From RBG-16-49-21 sp040768125 (lineage in GTDB: Bacteria; Spirochaetota; UBA4802; UBA5550): a stretch of 64,000 bases of DNA. Each line of letters starts with the position of its first letter. Position 1 is the stretch's first letter. The DNA lies in assembly GCA_040768125.1 (NCBI GenBank), contig JAXGNG010000006.1, forward strand, positions 215,827 to 279,826, given 5' to 3'. This document shows, piece after piece, positions 44,891-53,442 of the stretch. The notes under the pieces are model-generated. The model was given only the letters and a program-made list of their open reading frames with translations, was not told where the DNA came from and searched no databases. The position numbers and the translations under genes were made by a program.

Positions 44891-45415
44891 ATGAAAACGA
44901 TGCGGCGCGGTTCACTGCTTACCGTTGTTCTTTCCTTGCTGATCCCTGTCGGCGCCTGCGCGGTCTGCGATGGCTGGGTTGAGAACAGGGCCGTCATGAA
45001 GCGGTACGCCCCGGAGGAGCCGTATCTCTCCCCGGAACTGGTGAGGGCCAATATTGAAGCCACGGACTACACGGCCATTGTCATTATCCTCAGGGGGAAG
45101 GTGAAGGAAAAAGCGTTTCTGCGAAAGCTGGGAGGCGGCTACGTGAACCATGTCTACCAGGCCCGCGTGATGGAAACCATCAGGGGGCCCCGGTATGATG
45201 CGATAATGTTCTCCGTCATGGCCGAAAGCGACATGGAACCGTTCCTGCCGGAGTACCCGGTCATCGTGAGCCTCTGCGGGAAGGGGAGCGACGCGATGTA
45301 CGTTCCCGACAACGGCTATGAGATCCCCGCCACGGCCACCCTGGCCGCCGCCGCGCGGAGTGCAGCGCGGCGGTTGAAGAAATCGGTGCCTTCACGGAGC
45401 GTCTGCGCGGAATGA
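44891..45415 (+). CDS. Exported protein of unknown function, copy A
   Basis: A protein of 174 residues with a signal peptide (MKTMRRGSLLTVVLSLLIPVG, cleaved near GACA, possibly a lipobox at Cys23). The mature part looks like an OB-fold or Ig-type small domain with ATDYTAIVIILRGKVKEKAF and YQARVMETIRGPRYDAIMF. It resembles proteins annotated as metalloprotease-inhibitor-like or cobalamin-transport leftovers only in general shape. I cannot name it. The next gene is another small exported protein, 116 bp away. Confidence 0.6.
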   Translation: MKTMRRGSLLTVVLSLLIPVGACAVCDGWVENRAVMKRYAPEEPYLSPELVRANIEATDYTAIVIILRGKVKEKAFLRKLGGGYVNHVYQARVMETIRGPRYDAIMFSVMAESDMEPFLPEYPVIVSLCGKGSDAMYVPDNGYEIPATATLAAAARSAARRLKKSVPSRSVCAE

Positions 45416-45531
45416 ATTTATTGGCCCTTGCGGGAACTTTTTGCTTGTCAGCGCGCTTTCGATCTGGGATGATCAGCGGCGGTTGGATCCCTTCATTCTC
45501 ACTGGCCAGAACTGAACCGGGAGTGTTGTAA

Positions 45532-46158
45532 ATGATTACGATGAGAACCATTACGGTTGCGTTATCGCTTGCGATCACCTTTTCCGTCATCGCGGCAGTC
45601 CCGGCGCGGGGGGACGGCCGCATCGAGAATATCCGGGCCCTCTACAAGACCGCCCGGGAGCTCGCCTGCGAGAACGAGGATGCGTGCGGGGGGACCGTGC
45701 ACCGCCTGAGGATGGCCACCACCCTGCCGGCCATCGGCCTCCAGGTGACCGACGTCCGCTTCTACCACGCCTCCTGGCAGGCGGCGCCGGAGCGGGACCC
45801 CTACCTGATGGACCACGCGCTCAAAATGGTCGCGGTCACCTACAACGTCGCGGGGAGCGTCTCCTGCCGGATCGAGTACCTCTATGACGAAAAGGGTGAA
45901 CCCGTGTTTTACTACTGGCAGGAGAAGAGCGGGTACGGCGAGAAGCCCGTGGTGTCGGAGAAACGGTATTATTTCCATAACGGGAAGCTGATCCGCGTGG
46001 TCATGGACGTCAAGGGCGATGGCAGCGCTCCCCCCGCCTACGCGCATTCGTCGAACTTCCAGGCGAAGGACGTTGCCGACGCGAAGCTGGCGCACGGGAA
46101 GGCCCTCAGGTACCGGGGTTTGTTCAGGACTATACTCCAGGCGGAGCAGTGGAAGTGA
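45532..46158 (+). CDS. Exported protein of unknown function, copy B
   Basis: A protein of 208 residues with a signal peptide ending near VPARG (residue 27). It has one disulfide candidate (CENEDACGG) and then a beta-rich body with VTDVRFYHASWQ, VTYNVAGSVSCRIEYLYDEKGEPVF and SEKRYYFHNGKLIRVVMDV, giving a pattern of long strands and turns. The C-terminal helix ends LFRTILQAEQWK. No catalytic motif is recognised. It appears as the second member of a run of small exported or accessory genes that ends with the permease gene. Confidence 0.6.
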   Translation: MITMRTITVALSLAITFSVIAAVPARGDGRIENIRALYKTARELACENEDACGGTVHRLRMATTLPAIGLQVTDVRFYHASWQAAPERDPYLMDHALKMVAVTYNVAGSVSCRIEYLYDEKGEPVFYYWQEKSGYGEKPVVSEKRYYFHNGKLIRVVMDVKGDGSAPPAYAHSSNFQAKDVADAKLAHGKALRYRGLFRTILQAEQWK

Positions 46159-46182
46159 GGGTGATGATACAGGGAGGAAGAA

Positions 46183-46413
46183 ATGGTCGATGACGCAAGG
46201 GGAAAACAGAGCTTGGACACGGACCTCGACAGGCTGATCAGGATCTCGGGCCAGCTGCTCCAGGAGCTCCAGGGCATGGGCGTGACGTGGAACGAGGCGG
46301 AGCTGATCTGGCTGAACATGGGGAGCTTCATCTTCTCCCAGGGATCGAAGGTCTCCATGGAGGAGGCCTCGGAGAAGATGAGGAAATCAGTCGAGGGGTG
46401 GGCGCAGTCGTGA
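46183..46413 (+). CDS. Small soluble protein of unknown function
   Basis: A protein of 76 residues with no signal or TM helix; GGAGGAAG lies just upstream of its ATG. It is acidic and helical (LDTDLDRLIRISGQLLQELQ and VSMEEASEKMRKSVEGWAQ). A central GVTWNEAELIWLNMGSF segment may be a short strand. It follows the exported gene by 24 bp and precedes a hairpin (46418-46434). Real gene judged likely from ribosome site and position; function unknown. Confidence 0.6.
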   Translation: MVDDARGKQSLDTDLDRLIRISGQLLQELQGMGVTWNEAELIWLNMGSFIFSQGSKVSMEEASEKMRKSVEGWAQS

Positions 46414-46417
46414 GGCG

Positions 46418-46434
46418 GCGCCCTGAAAGGGCGC
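46418..46434 (+). terminator. Short GC-rich hairpin after the small gene
   Basis: A perfect 7-bp stem (GCGCCCT/AGGGCGC, 46418-46424 and 46428-46434) with a 3-nt loop, 4 bp after the stop. No T tract follows. It separates the small gene from the permease. Confidence 0.45.
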
Positions 46435-46578
46435 AGCGCACCCGCTGCGGTTTGAGGGCAATCATGGCGCTCGCACCGCATCATCTTAAAAAAGATATTT
46501 ACGGGTCGCGATGCATCGGGTATGCTTTCGCGCAATTGCGGCAGTAATTCCGCGCAGGCGTATAATTCTGTTGTAATC

Positions 46579-47862
46579 ATGGAGCAATCAGCATATTTAA
46601 AGAGAACACTGGGCTTCTGGGCGCTGACCGCCTACGGCGTGGGGGACATCCTCGGGGCCGGGATATACGCCCTCATGGGCAAGGTTGCCGGCACCGCCGG
46701 CCACTACAGCTGGCTGTCCTTCTCGGTCTCCCTTCTGGTCGCCGCGATAACGGCGCTTTCCTATTCGGAACTGGTTACCCGCTTCCCTAAAAGTGGGGGA
46801 GAATCCTACTACTGCGAACAGGGGTTCAGGCGAAAGGGGATCGCCCTGATGGCGGGCTGGCTTGTTTTCTGCGCCGGTACGTTCTCCCTTGCCGCGATAT
46901 CGAGGGCCTTCGCCGGCTATCTCCAGGGGATGGTTCCCGGTCTCCCCGCGTGGCCTCTCATCCTCGGGTTCATACTGCTCATGGGATTCATCAACTTCTG
47001 GGGCATCCGCGAGTCGTCCATGGCGAATATCCTGTGCACCGTCATCGAGGCGTCAGGCCTCGTCTTCGTCATCGTGGTGGGGGTTCTCTTCCTCCGCGAA
47101 AATCCCTCACAGGGGAACGTGGCGGCCCATGGAGTGTCCATCCCCTGGGGACAGGTGCTGAGCGCCGCCGCCCTGGCGTTTTTCGCCTTTATCGGGTTCC
47201 AGGACATGGTCAACATCGCGGAAGAGGTGAAGGAGCCTGAACGCGTCTTTCCCCGGGCCATTATCACCGCCCTTGCCTTTACCGGGCTGATCTATATCAT
47301 TATTTCATTGGTGGCGACCGCCGCGGTGCCGCCCGAGGTGCTGTCGCATTCAAAGGCCCCGCTCCTGGAAGTCGTCAGGGCGTCCCGGGGCTCCTCCTTT
47401 GACTGGATGTTCACCGTTATCGCCCTCTTCGCCGTGTCGAATACCGGGCTCCTCAACTTCATCATGGCGTCACGCCTTATCTACGGCATGTCACAACAGG
47501 GGCTTTTCCCTCGCTGGCTGGACGCGGTGCATCGACGCCGCCATACCCCTCACCACGCCATTGCCGCGGTGCTGGCGGCGGCCCTTGTGCTCGCCCTGTC
47601 CGGCACCATTACCTACCTGGCGGGAACCACCAGCGTCCTCCTGCTGATCGTGTATGTCGCAGTTCATGTCTCGCTGCTTCTATTAAAGGTGAGGGACAGG
47701 ACAAAGACATCATTCAACGTGCCCCTGGCGGTCCCTGCCCTGGGAGCGATCACCAGCCTCGCGCTCATCGCCTTTACCGAACATGGCATACTCCTTATAT
47801 CGCTTATCCTGGTCGGTATCGGCGTGGCGCTGGTGCTCCTGCGGCGATGGCGCGCCGCGTAG
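46579..47862 (+). CDS. APC-family amino acid permease
   Basis: A protein of 427 residues with 12 predicted TM helices, starting at the ATG at 46579; an upstream ATG at 46522 would add a non-conserved leader. The first helix has the APC substrate-binding region GVGDILGAGIYALMGKVAG, and helix 6 has FFAFIGFQDMVNIAEEVKEPERVFPRAI, a diagnostic APC segment. The substrate is probably a neutral or cationic amino acid, but this cannot be read from the sequence. The 196-bp gap after it (47863-48058) carries no recognisable gene. Confidence 0.9.
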   Translation: MEQSAYLKRTLGFWALTAYGVGDILGAGIYALMGKVAGTAGHYSWLSFSVSLLVAAITALSYSELVTRFPKSGGESYYCEQGFRRKGIALMAGWLVFCAGTFSLAAISRAFAGYLQGMVPGLPAWPLILGFILLMGFINFWGIRESSMANILCTVIEASGLVFVIVVGVLFLRENPSQGNVAAHGVSIPWGQVLSAAALAFFAFIGFQDMVNIAEEVKEPERVFPRAIITALAFTGLIYIIISLVATAAVPPEVLSHSKAPLLEVVRASRGSSFDWMFTVIALFAVSNTGLLNFIMASRLIYGMSQQGLFPRWLDAVHRRRHTPHHAIAAVLAAALVLALSGTITYLAGTTSVLLLIVYVAVHVSLLLLKVRDRTKTSFNVPLAVPALGAITSLALIAFTEHGILLISLILVGIGVALVLLRRWRAA

Positions 47863-48058
47863 CTGTTAACAGCCGCCACGGCACCGGCGAAAGGTTCACC
47901 GACATGCTTGAGCGCGTGATCTTCGTGATGACACTCTACAGAAATACCGGAGGTGACCAATTAATATGAGGTATGGCGGCGGATAACCGGTTATGACGTA
48001 ACGATCCGCGGTAATGATGGGGATTCAATCCGGGAAGGTGGGATGCCTGAAAGAATTC

Positions 48059-49033
48059 CTATCTGACGTACTTGAGCCCCGTGACCTCCTTCACCCGGTC
48101 GAGGGTCGCCGCGGCCACGGCGCGGGTCTTCTCCGCGCCCTTTTTCAAAATTCTTGCCACCTCGCCCCGGTTCGCGGCGAGCTCGTCCCTCCGCTTCCGG
48201 TAGGGGGCGAAATAGTCCCCCATGAGCCCCAGGAGCTCCTTCTTCACCTCGCCGTATCCCACGCCCCCTTTCAGGTAGCGCTCCCGCATGGCCGCCACGG
48301 CATCCGGCGCGGCGAAGAGGCGGTAGAGGGCGAAGAGGTGGCACTGCTCCGGGTTCTTGGGGTCTTCCACGGGCGTGGAGTCGGTCACTATCTTCATCAC
48401 CTTTTTTTTAAGCGATTTCTCGTCCTCGAAGATGTCGATGGTGTTGCCGTAGCTCTTCGACATCTTCTGCCCGTCCGTGCCGGGTATGATCGCCACGTCG
48501 TCGGAGATACGGGGCTCCGGCACGGTGAAGACGTCGCCGTAGAGGTTGTTGAAGCGGATGGCGATGTCCCTGGTGATCTCCACGTGCTGCTTCTGGTCCT
48601 TGCCCACGGGGATGACCTCGGCCTGGTAGAGGAGGATGTCCGCCGCCATGAGGACGGGGTAGGTGAAGAGGCCGGCGCTGGGCACGATGCCGCGCCCCAC
48701 CTTGTCCTTGTAGCTGTGGCTCCTCTCCAGGAGCCCCATGGAGGTGTGGCAGGAGAGGACCCAGGTGAGTTCCGTGACCTCGGGCACGTCCGACTGGACC
48801 CAGAAATAGCACTTCTCCGGGTCGAGGCCCAGGGCCAGGAAGTCGATCGCCGCCTCCAGGGTGTTTTCCCTGAGCCGGTCCCCCTCCTGGGTGCTGGTCA
48901 TGGCGTGGTAGTTGACGATGAAGCAGAAAAGCTCGTGGTCGCGCTGGTGTTCGATCATCGGCTTCATCATGGCGAAGTAGTTGCCGATGTGAAGCGTTCC
49001 CGAGGGCTGTATGCCCGAAAGTATCCGTGCCAT
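48059..49033 (-). CDS. trpS: Tryptophanyl-tRNA synthetase
   Basis: A protein of 324 residues, class I aminoacyl-tRNA synthetase. The HIGH-like motif is HIGN in QPSGTLHIGNY and the KMSKS loop is GQKMSKSYGN. Other Trp-specific segments are GLDPEKCYFWVQSDVPE and AGLFTYPVLMAADILLYQ. The start at 49033 fits the family; the frame further back to 49441 is not conserved. It charges tRNA-Trp in the cytoplasm. It is transcribed divergently from the DUF2892 gene. Confidence 0.95.
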   Translation of the reverse strand: MARILSGIQPSGTLHIGNYFAMMKPMIEHQRDHELFCFIVNYHAMTSTQEGDRLRENTLEAAIDFLALGLDPEKCYFWVQSDVPEVTELTWVLSCHTSMGLLERSHSYKDKVGRGIVPSAGLFTYPVLMAADILLYQAEVIPVGKDQKQHVEITRDIAIRFNNLYGDVFTVPEPRISDDVAIIPGTDGQKMSKSYGNTIDIFEDEKSLKKKVMKIVTDSTPVEDPKNPEQCHLFALYRLFAAPDAVAAMRERYLKGGVGYGEVKKELLGLMGDYFAPYRKRRDELAANRGEVARILKKGAEKTRAVAAATLDRVKEVTGLKYVR

Positions 49034-49286
49034 GGCGGGTCCTGTCTCTCCGGTGTCCGTCACCGTATTCCGTTTTCTCGACGCGATCGCCCCCGGGGCG
49101 ATCCGACGATACAGCCCAGAGGGCGAAGAGGAAAAAAAATAGTCAATAATAAAATTGTAGTTGCCTCGGGGTGATGGCGGCTGCAGTCTATCGACATCGT
49201 CACGGTTCGTTGACTCGGCCCGGATCCATCCGGGCGCAGTCTCCTCCCGGGGAGGGGAACACCACACCAATTCATAGGGGTCAGGT

Positions 49287-49535
49287 ATGGAGATCAAACA
49301 CAACATCGGGACAACTGATCGGTACATCAGGGCGCTGGTCGGACTTGCGTTCCTCATGAACATCATCGCCCTCGAGCCGGGCCGCCTGGGGACCTTTATA
49401 TTGCTCGCCCTGGGCCTGGTGCTCCTGGTTACGGCCTTCACGCGCTACTGCCCGCTCTACGAGCCCTTCAAGATCAACACCATGGAACAGCTCAGGAAGC
49501 CCGAAGAGCCGAAGGAACAGGCTTCATCCCACTGA
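49287..49535 (+). CDS. DUF2892 (YgaP-like TM) membrane protein
   Basis: A protein of 82 residues with two TM helices. The family pattern is clear: NIGTTDRYIRALVGLAFLM opens the protein, and LVTAFTRYCPLYEPFKIN holds the Cys-Pro-x-Tyr that follows the second helix. The DUF2892 TM module is the one fused to rhodanese in YgaP; here it stands alone. A strong terminator follows directly. Ribosome site is weak but the frame and family support the start. Confidence 0.88.
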   Translation: MEIKHNIGTTDRYIRALVGLAFLMNIIALEPGRLGTFILLALGLVLLVTAFTRYCPLYEPFKINTMEQLRKPEEPKEQASSH

Positions 49536-49543
49536 ACCAAAAA

Positions 49544-49569
49544 AAAACGGCCCCTTTAGGGGCCGTTTT
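49544..49569. terminator. Bidirectional Rho-independent terminator
   Basis: An 11-bp perfect stem (AAAACGGCCCC and GGGGCCGTTTT, 49544-49554 and 49559-49569) with a 4-nt loop TTTA. A/T tracts flank both sides. It lies between the convergent DUF2892 and flgE genes and ends the hook operon. Confidence 0.88.
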
Positions 49570-49593
49570 GATACTTACCGCATCCTGCTGTGA

Positions 49594-50967
49594 CTACCGC
49601 TTGAGGTTCAGAAGCTCCTGGAGCATCTGGTCCGACGTCGTGATGGAGCGCGAGTTGGCCTGGAAGCCCCTCTGGGTGATGATCATGTCGGTGAACTGGT
49701 CAGAGAGGTCCACGTTCGACATCTCCAGGGTTCCCGCGACGACCTTGCCGCGCCCCCCCTGGTTCGCCTCGCCGGTGTTCGGCATCCCGGAGTTGTTCGA
49801 GACCTCGAAGAGGTTGTCGCCCGTGGCGGTGAGGCCCTGGGGATTGGTGAAGACCGACATCGCCACCTGGCCCACGGTCTGCTTCGTCCCGTTCGAGTAC
49901 ACCCCGGTGATCACCCCGGAGTTGTCGATGTTGAACGACTCCATGTACCCCATGTTGTAGCCGTCCTGCTCCACCGCCTTGGTGGTGGAGGGGGAGGCGA
50001 ATTGCGTGATACCCTCGATGAGTCCCGCGGACCCGAGGTTGAGCTGTATGTTCCTGATCGCGGGGTCCCCGGCCACGCGGTAGCTGGCGTTGACGAGGAG
50101 GGCGCCCTGGTTCACCTCGTCGGGGGTTCCCTCGTCGCCCGCGGAAATGAGCTTGCCGTCGGGGCTGAACCTGAGGTTGATCCTGCCCGATGGATTGGCG
50201 TTGTTTTCCTGTCCCGCACCGGCGGGCACGTCCAGGGTGAGGGGGATCGTGGTGTCGGTGATCGCCCCGGAGGCGGTCCACTGGTTCGGCCCGGTTTTCC
50301 AGAAGACCAGGCTGAGGCGGTGGGTGTTGCCCTGGTTGTCGTAGGCGTCGATGTTCGTGGTGATCCCCGCCGAGGAGCGCATCCGTCCCGTGGCGTTCGC
50401 GGGAATCTCCGGCATGCGGGAATCGAGGTTGCACCTGTACTTGATGTTCGATGTTTCCCGCGCGTCAACCTTGCCGTAGATCGGGATCACCAGGTCCTCC
50501 GTGGTGCCGCTCGAGTTGACGACCATTTCCCCTTCCTGGTTCCGCGCCGCCATCCATCCCTGCACCTTGAGGCCGTTGCCCGGATTCACCAGGGTGCCGT
50601 CCCTGTCGAGGCCGAAGGCCCCGGCCCGGGTGTAGAAGTTCCTGTCCCCGTCGGAGAGGACGAAGAATCCGTCGCCCGAGATCGCCAGGTCCGTCTGGTT
50701 TCCCGTGGTCTGGAGGCTTCCCTGGGTGAATATCTTGTCTATCGAGGCGATGGTCATGCCGAGTCCCACCTGCTTCGGGTTCACGCCCCCGCGGTTCTCC
50801 TCGGGACGGGCCGCCCCGGAGAGGGTCTGGGATATCATGTCCTGGAAAGTCGCCCTCCCGGTCTTGAACCCGTAGGTGTTGACGTTCGAGATGTTGTTGC
50901 CGATCACGTCCATCCTGGTCTGGTGGTTCTTCAGGCCGGCAACGCCGGAAAACAGTGCGCGCATCAT
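49594..50967 (-). CDS. flgE: Flagellar hook protein FlgE with lysinoalanine cross-link residues
   Basis: A protein of 457 residues forming the flagellar hook. The N-terminal rod/hook motif (NNISNVNTYGFKTGRATFQD) and C-terminal D0 helix (QFTDMIITQRGFQANSRSI) are intact, as are the FlgE D1 parts. At residues 166 and 179 there are Lys and Cys (IYGKVDARETSNIKYRCNL), 13 apart, the same spacing as the K165/C178 pair whose lysinoalanine cross-link is a spirochaete hallmark. GAGGAGAA lies upstream of the tandem ATGATG start. It is the last gene of the fliK-flgD-flgE run. Confidence 0.95.
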   Translation of the reverse strand: MMRALFSGVAGLKNHQTRMDVIGNNISNVNTYGFKTGRATFQDMISQTLSGAARPEENRGGVNPKQVGLGMTIASIDKIFTQGSLQTTGNQTDLAISGDGFFVLSDGDRNFYTRAGAFGLDRDGTLVNPGNGLKVQGWMAARNQEGEMVVNSSGTTEDLVIPIYGKVDARETSNIKYRCNLDSRMPEIPANATGRMRSSAGITTNIDAYDNQGNTHRLSLVFWKTGPNQWTASGAITDTTIPLTLDVPAGAGQENNANPSGRINLRFSPDGKLISAGDEGTPDEVNQGALLVNASYRVAGDPAIRNIQLNLGSAGLIEGITQFASPSTTKAVEQDGYNMGYMESFNIDNSGVITGVYSNGTKQTVGQVAMSVFTNPQGLTATGDNLFEVSNNSGMPNTGEANQGGRGKVVAGTLEMSNVDLSDQFTDMIITQRGFQANSRSITTSDQMLQELLNLKR

Positions 50968-50992
50968 AACGGCGGTTCTCCTCTACTGCATG

Positions 50993-51526
50993 TTATTGTG
51001 CGGGGGCCACGCCCCCGGCCGGCATCTCCCGGCGCGGCGCGTCGTTCAGGACGGTGCTTCTCGTCCCGGCCTCCGCGTCGTCGGCCCCGCGAACGGCATG
51101 CACGTCGGCCAGGCCGACCCTGTCATTGCCTATCACGAGGACGTGTTCGTTGTTCGCGAATTGAATCGCCGAAACGACCCCCGATACGCGGCGGTTGCTT
51201 TCGGCGTTGAAAGAGTCAACGTGTTTGCCGAGAAGGGAAAAGGCCTCGGCGGACCTGGCGCTTCTCACCATTCCCATGATTTCCTTGTTCATGTTGGTCA
51301 TCTGCTCGAGGGTGCTGAACTGGGCCATCTGGGCGATGAACTCGCGGTCTTCCATGGGGCGCGTCGGGTCCTGGTGCCGCAGCTGCGTCGTCAAGAGCTT
51401 GAGAAAGGCGTCCTTGTCAAGACCGCCCATCTTCACGTCCTTGCCGTGGTGGATGCGCCTGTTGACCAGCTCGGCTTCCTTCGTCGAGGCGGCAAGCTGT
51501 TCCGCTGAGAGTTTAACCGGATCCAT
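50993..51526 (-). CDS. flgD: Flagellar hook capping protein FlgD
   Basis: A protein of 177 residues with AGGAG 7 bases upstream of the ATG. The core FlgD segment is DKDAFLKLLTTQLRHQDP followed by EDREFIAQMAQFSTLEQM. The C-terminal part is shorter than in E. coli FlgD, which is usual in spirochaetes. It caps the growing hook while FlgE subunits are added. It is 9 bp downstream of the fliK-type gene and 25 bp upstream of flgE. Confidence 0.93.
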   Translation of the reverse strand: MDPVKLSAEQLAASTKEAELVNRRIHHGKDVKMGGLDKDAFLKLLTTQLRHQDPTRPMEDREFIAQMAQFSTLEQMTNMNKEIMGMVRSARSAEAFSLLGKHVDSFNAESNRRVSGVVSAIQFANNEHVLVIGNDRVGLADVHAVRGADDAEAGTRSTVLNDAPRREMPAGGVAPAQ

Positions 51527-51535
51527 TCGATTCTC

Positions 51536-52924
51536 CTATATGATCACGTTGATATGGCCGTCATGGGCGGGCGCCGCGTTCGCCCGGTATTCGTCCTCCA
51601 CCGCCGCGGCCTGCTCCCCCCGGGCGGGCAGGTACACGCTTTCGCCGTCCCGCTCATGGAGGGTCCTTCCGCGCTGGTCGTTCACGTTCACCTGGAATTC
51701 GCCGATGGAGATCCCCGCCTCGCCGAGCTGCTGCTTTATCTGCTCGATATCGGCCATGAGGAGGTCCCGCGCCTCCTGGGTGGTCACCAGGAACTTCCCG
51801 TGCACCACGCCGTCGTGCAGGCCGAGATGAATATTCAGGTTGCCGAGCTCCGGGGGATTGAGGCGCACGGAGAATGACGCGTTGCGGCCGTTTCTCACCG
51901 TAACCTGGGCCCTCTCGATGATCCGCTCCAGGCTTTCCCTGAAGAGGCCGGCAGTGTGCCGGGCTACGGGCATGTCGGGAAGCTTCGCCGCCGACTCGCC
52001 CTTCATGGCGAGGACGCCCTCGTGGGAACCGCCGCCCGTGCCCTGGCGGCCCTGGCGGGTCTCCGATCCGTCCTGCTTCATGCCTTCAAGGATCGCCGCG
52101 ACCCTTCCGGGAATATCTTTAACGGGATTGGCCCCCGTTTCCGGGGCCCCGGCATGCTTGGCGCTTTTATCCTCCGTCCCTTTCTGGCGCGCGATCATCT
52201 CGCGGATACCCGCCACGGTCTTGGCGAGATTGCGAAGAAAGCCGCCGGGGAGCGCGGCCGCATCGTTCTGTCCGAGCTTTTTAATGAGCGCGTCAACTGC
52301 CGCGGCGAGGCGGGTCATTTCCGGATTACCCCGTTCCCTGGAAAGGGCGCCGCGGAGCTCGTTCAAAGACTCCTTCATTTTCGCTATATCGATCCTGCCC
52401 TCATTACCCGCGGCCGCGAGGATCATCTTCCCCAGCTCTTCGATGAGGGCGTGGATACGCGCATGGTCGGCAGGCCCGGACCTGGATTCAGCGAGGCGCA
52501 CGCTTTCCCTGGTCTTCTCCCCCGCGGGCTTTTCAATGGTCTTTTCGGCGCCGGAAAGGCTTCCCTTCACCGTGGTCTCGGAATCTCCCGTAGTTTTCGC
52601 CACTGCGGCGTTTTCGGATGTTTCCGGTTTCTTCTGCTCTTCCGGTTTCTGTCTCAGGGCCCGGGAAGCGTCGTTTTCCCCGGCCTCTGGCCGGGCGCTT
52701 TCGCTTCGGGTCCGGTGTTCATCCCCGGCGGGGCGCGGGGTCATTTCAGCCTGTGGGCGAAGAACCGGCGCGGCGGTGTCGACCGGTTCGATCTGGCTCC
52801 TGAGCATGTTGAAGAATCCGGCGTCGGAGGAAAAATCGCCTGTGCTGACAAGGGGCCGCGGCAGGGCGGCTTCAGGCGCGTTGTTCTTCGCGACGGCTAT
52901 GTTGCTGATATGGAGCATATACAT
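51536..52924 (-). CDS. fliK: Flagellar hook-length control protein FliK
   Basis: A protein of 462 residues. The first 340 residues are low-complexity and rich in Ala, Glu, Lys and Arg, as expected for a secreted ruler. The C-terminal Flg_hook domain (about 345-430) is recognisable by FSVRLNPPELGNLNIHLGLH and ADIEQIKQQLGEAGISIGEF. It measures hook length and switches export specificity. The ATG at 52924 has a weak ribosome site; an in-frame ATG two codons on is possible. It opens the leftward hook operon. Confidence 0.85.
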   Translation of the reverse strand: MYMLHISNIAVAKNNAPEAALPRPLVSTGDFSSDAGFFNMLRSQIEPVDTAAPVLRPQAEMTPRPAGDEHRTRSESARPEAGENDASRALRQKPEEQKKPETSENAAVAKTTGDSETTVKGSLSGAEKTIEKPAGEKTRESVRLAESRSGPADHARIHALIEELGKMILAAAGNEGRIDIAKMKESLNELRGALSRERGNPEMTRLAAAVDALIKKLGQNDAAALPGGFLRNLAKTVAGIREMIARQKGTEDKSAKHAGAPETGANPVKDIPGRVAAILEGMKQDGSETRQGRQGTGGGSHEGVLAMKGESAAKLPDMPVARHTAGLFRESLERIIERAQVTVRNGRNASFSVRLNPPELGNLNIHLGLHDGVVHGKFLVTTQEARDLLMADIEQIKQQLGEAGISIGEFQVNVNDQRGRTLHERDGESVYLPARGEQAAAVEDEYRANAAPAHDGHINVII

Positions 52925-53090
52925 TGTACCCGTGTCGTTGTCAGGCTGATTAATATATCGTGAGGAGTGGTGATAAACTGAATGGAAATTTGGCCGGGGG
53001 GGATTAATTGATTCGGAGGGGCCGAATGGGGGGCTTATGCGACATAGTCGGGTTTTTCATCGCTTTTTGTCACTGACGGGGGGATGGGTG

Positions 53091-53177
53091 CGATAGTTAT
53101 CGGTCCGGAACACGATAGTTATCGGTCCGGAACACGATAGTTATCGGTTCCAGGTGCGATAGTTATCGGTGCGATAG
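53091..53177. repeat. Tandem palindromic array with core CGATAGTTATCG
   Basis: Four complete copies of CGATAGTTATCGGT start at 53091, 53113, 53135 and 53157, the first three spaced exactly 22 bp. A partial fifth (CGATAG) follows at 53172. The core is itself an inverted repeat, CGATA-GT-TATCG. Copies 1 and 2 are identical over the full 22-bp unit. The array lies in the 518-bp gap between the fliK and ceramidase-like genes. Possible roles are a binding array for a regulator, or the end of a lost mobile element. Confidence 0.85.
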
Positions 53178-53356
53178 ATTCAGGGCCTTTCTAATGGTGT
53201 CAGAGTAACTTCATATCCTTCCATTATTATCAACCAATCTGATCATAGTATTGCAAAATGTATAGCTGTTGGCTGAAGAGATGCCAACCCTATAGGAGAT
53301 GGCACGTCAATTTACGCTCGCGTTTATTTTGGCATTTTCCCGGGACCCTTCAAATA

Positions 53357-53400
53357 CTGACCAATCAGTTTTTGATATGACAGATGATTTGATCTATGTT
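53357..53400 (+). promoter_or_regulatory. Operator site 1 and overlapping promoter
   Basis: CTGACCAATCA at 53357-53367, a 5-bp spacer, then TGATATGACAG at 53373-53383. The left arm is identical to that of the site at 57538-57564 and the right arm matches it at 9 of 11 positions. A candidate promoter, TTGATA at 53372-53377 and TATGTT at 53395-53400 with a 17-bp spacer, overlaps the right arm. This fits repressor-type control of the ceramidase-like gene, which starts 43 bp beyond the -10. Confidence 0.65.
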
Positions 53401-53442
53401 TAATTATTACCAACCGTCCGTCTGGTCTTTTTTGGAGGAAAA

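Noticed and set aside
48001..48058. Short peptide frames near the trpS end
   Set aside because: Too short, no ribosome site and no conservation signal.
53091..53177. CRISPR array
   Set aside because: Units are only 22 bp and contiguous, with no unique spacers, and no cas genes are near.
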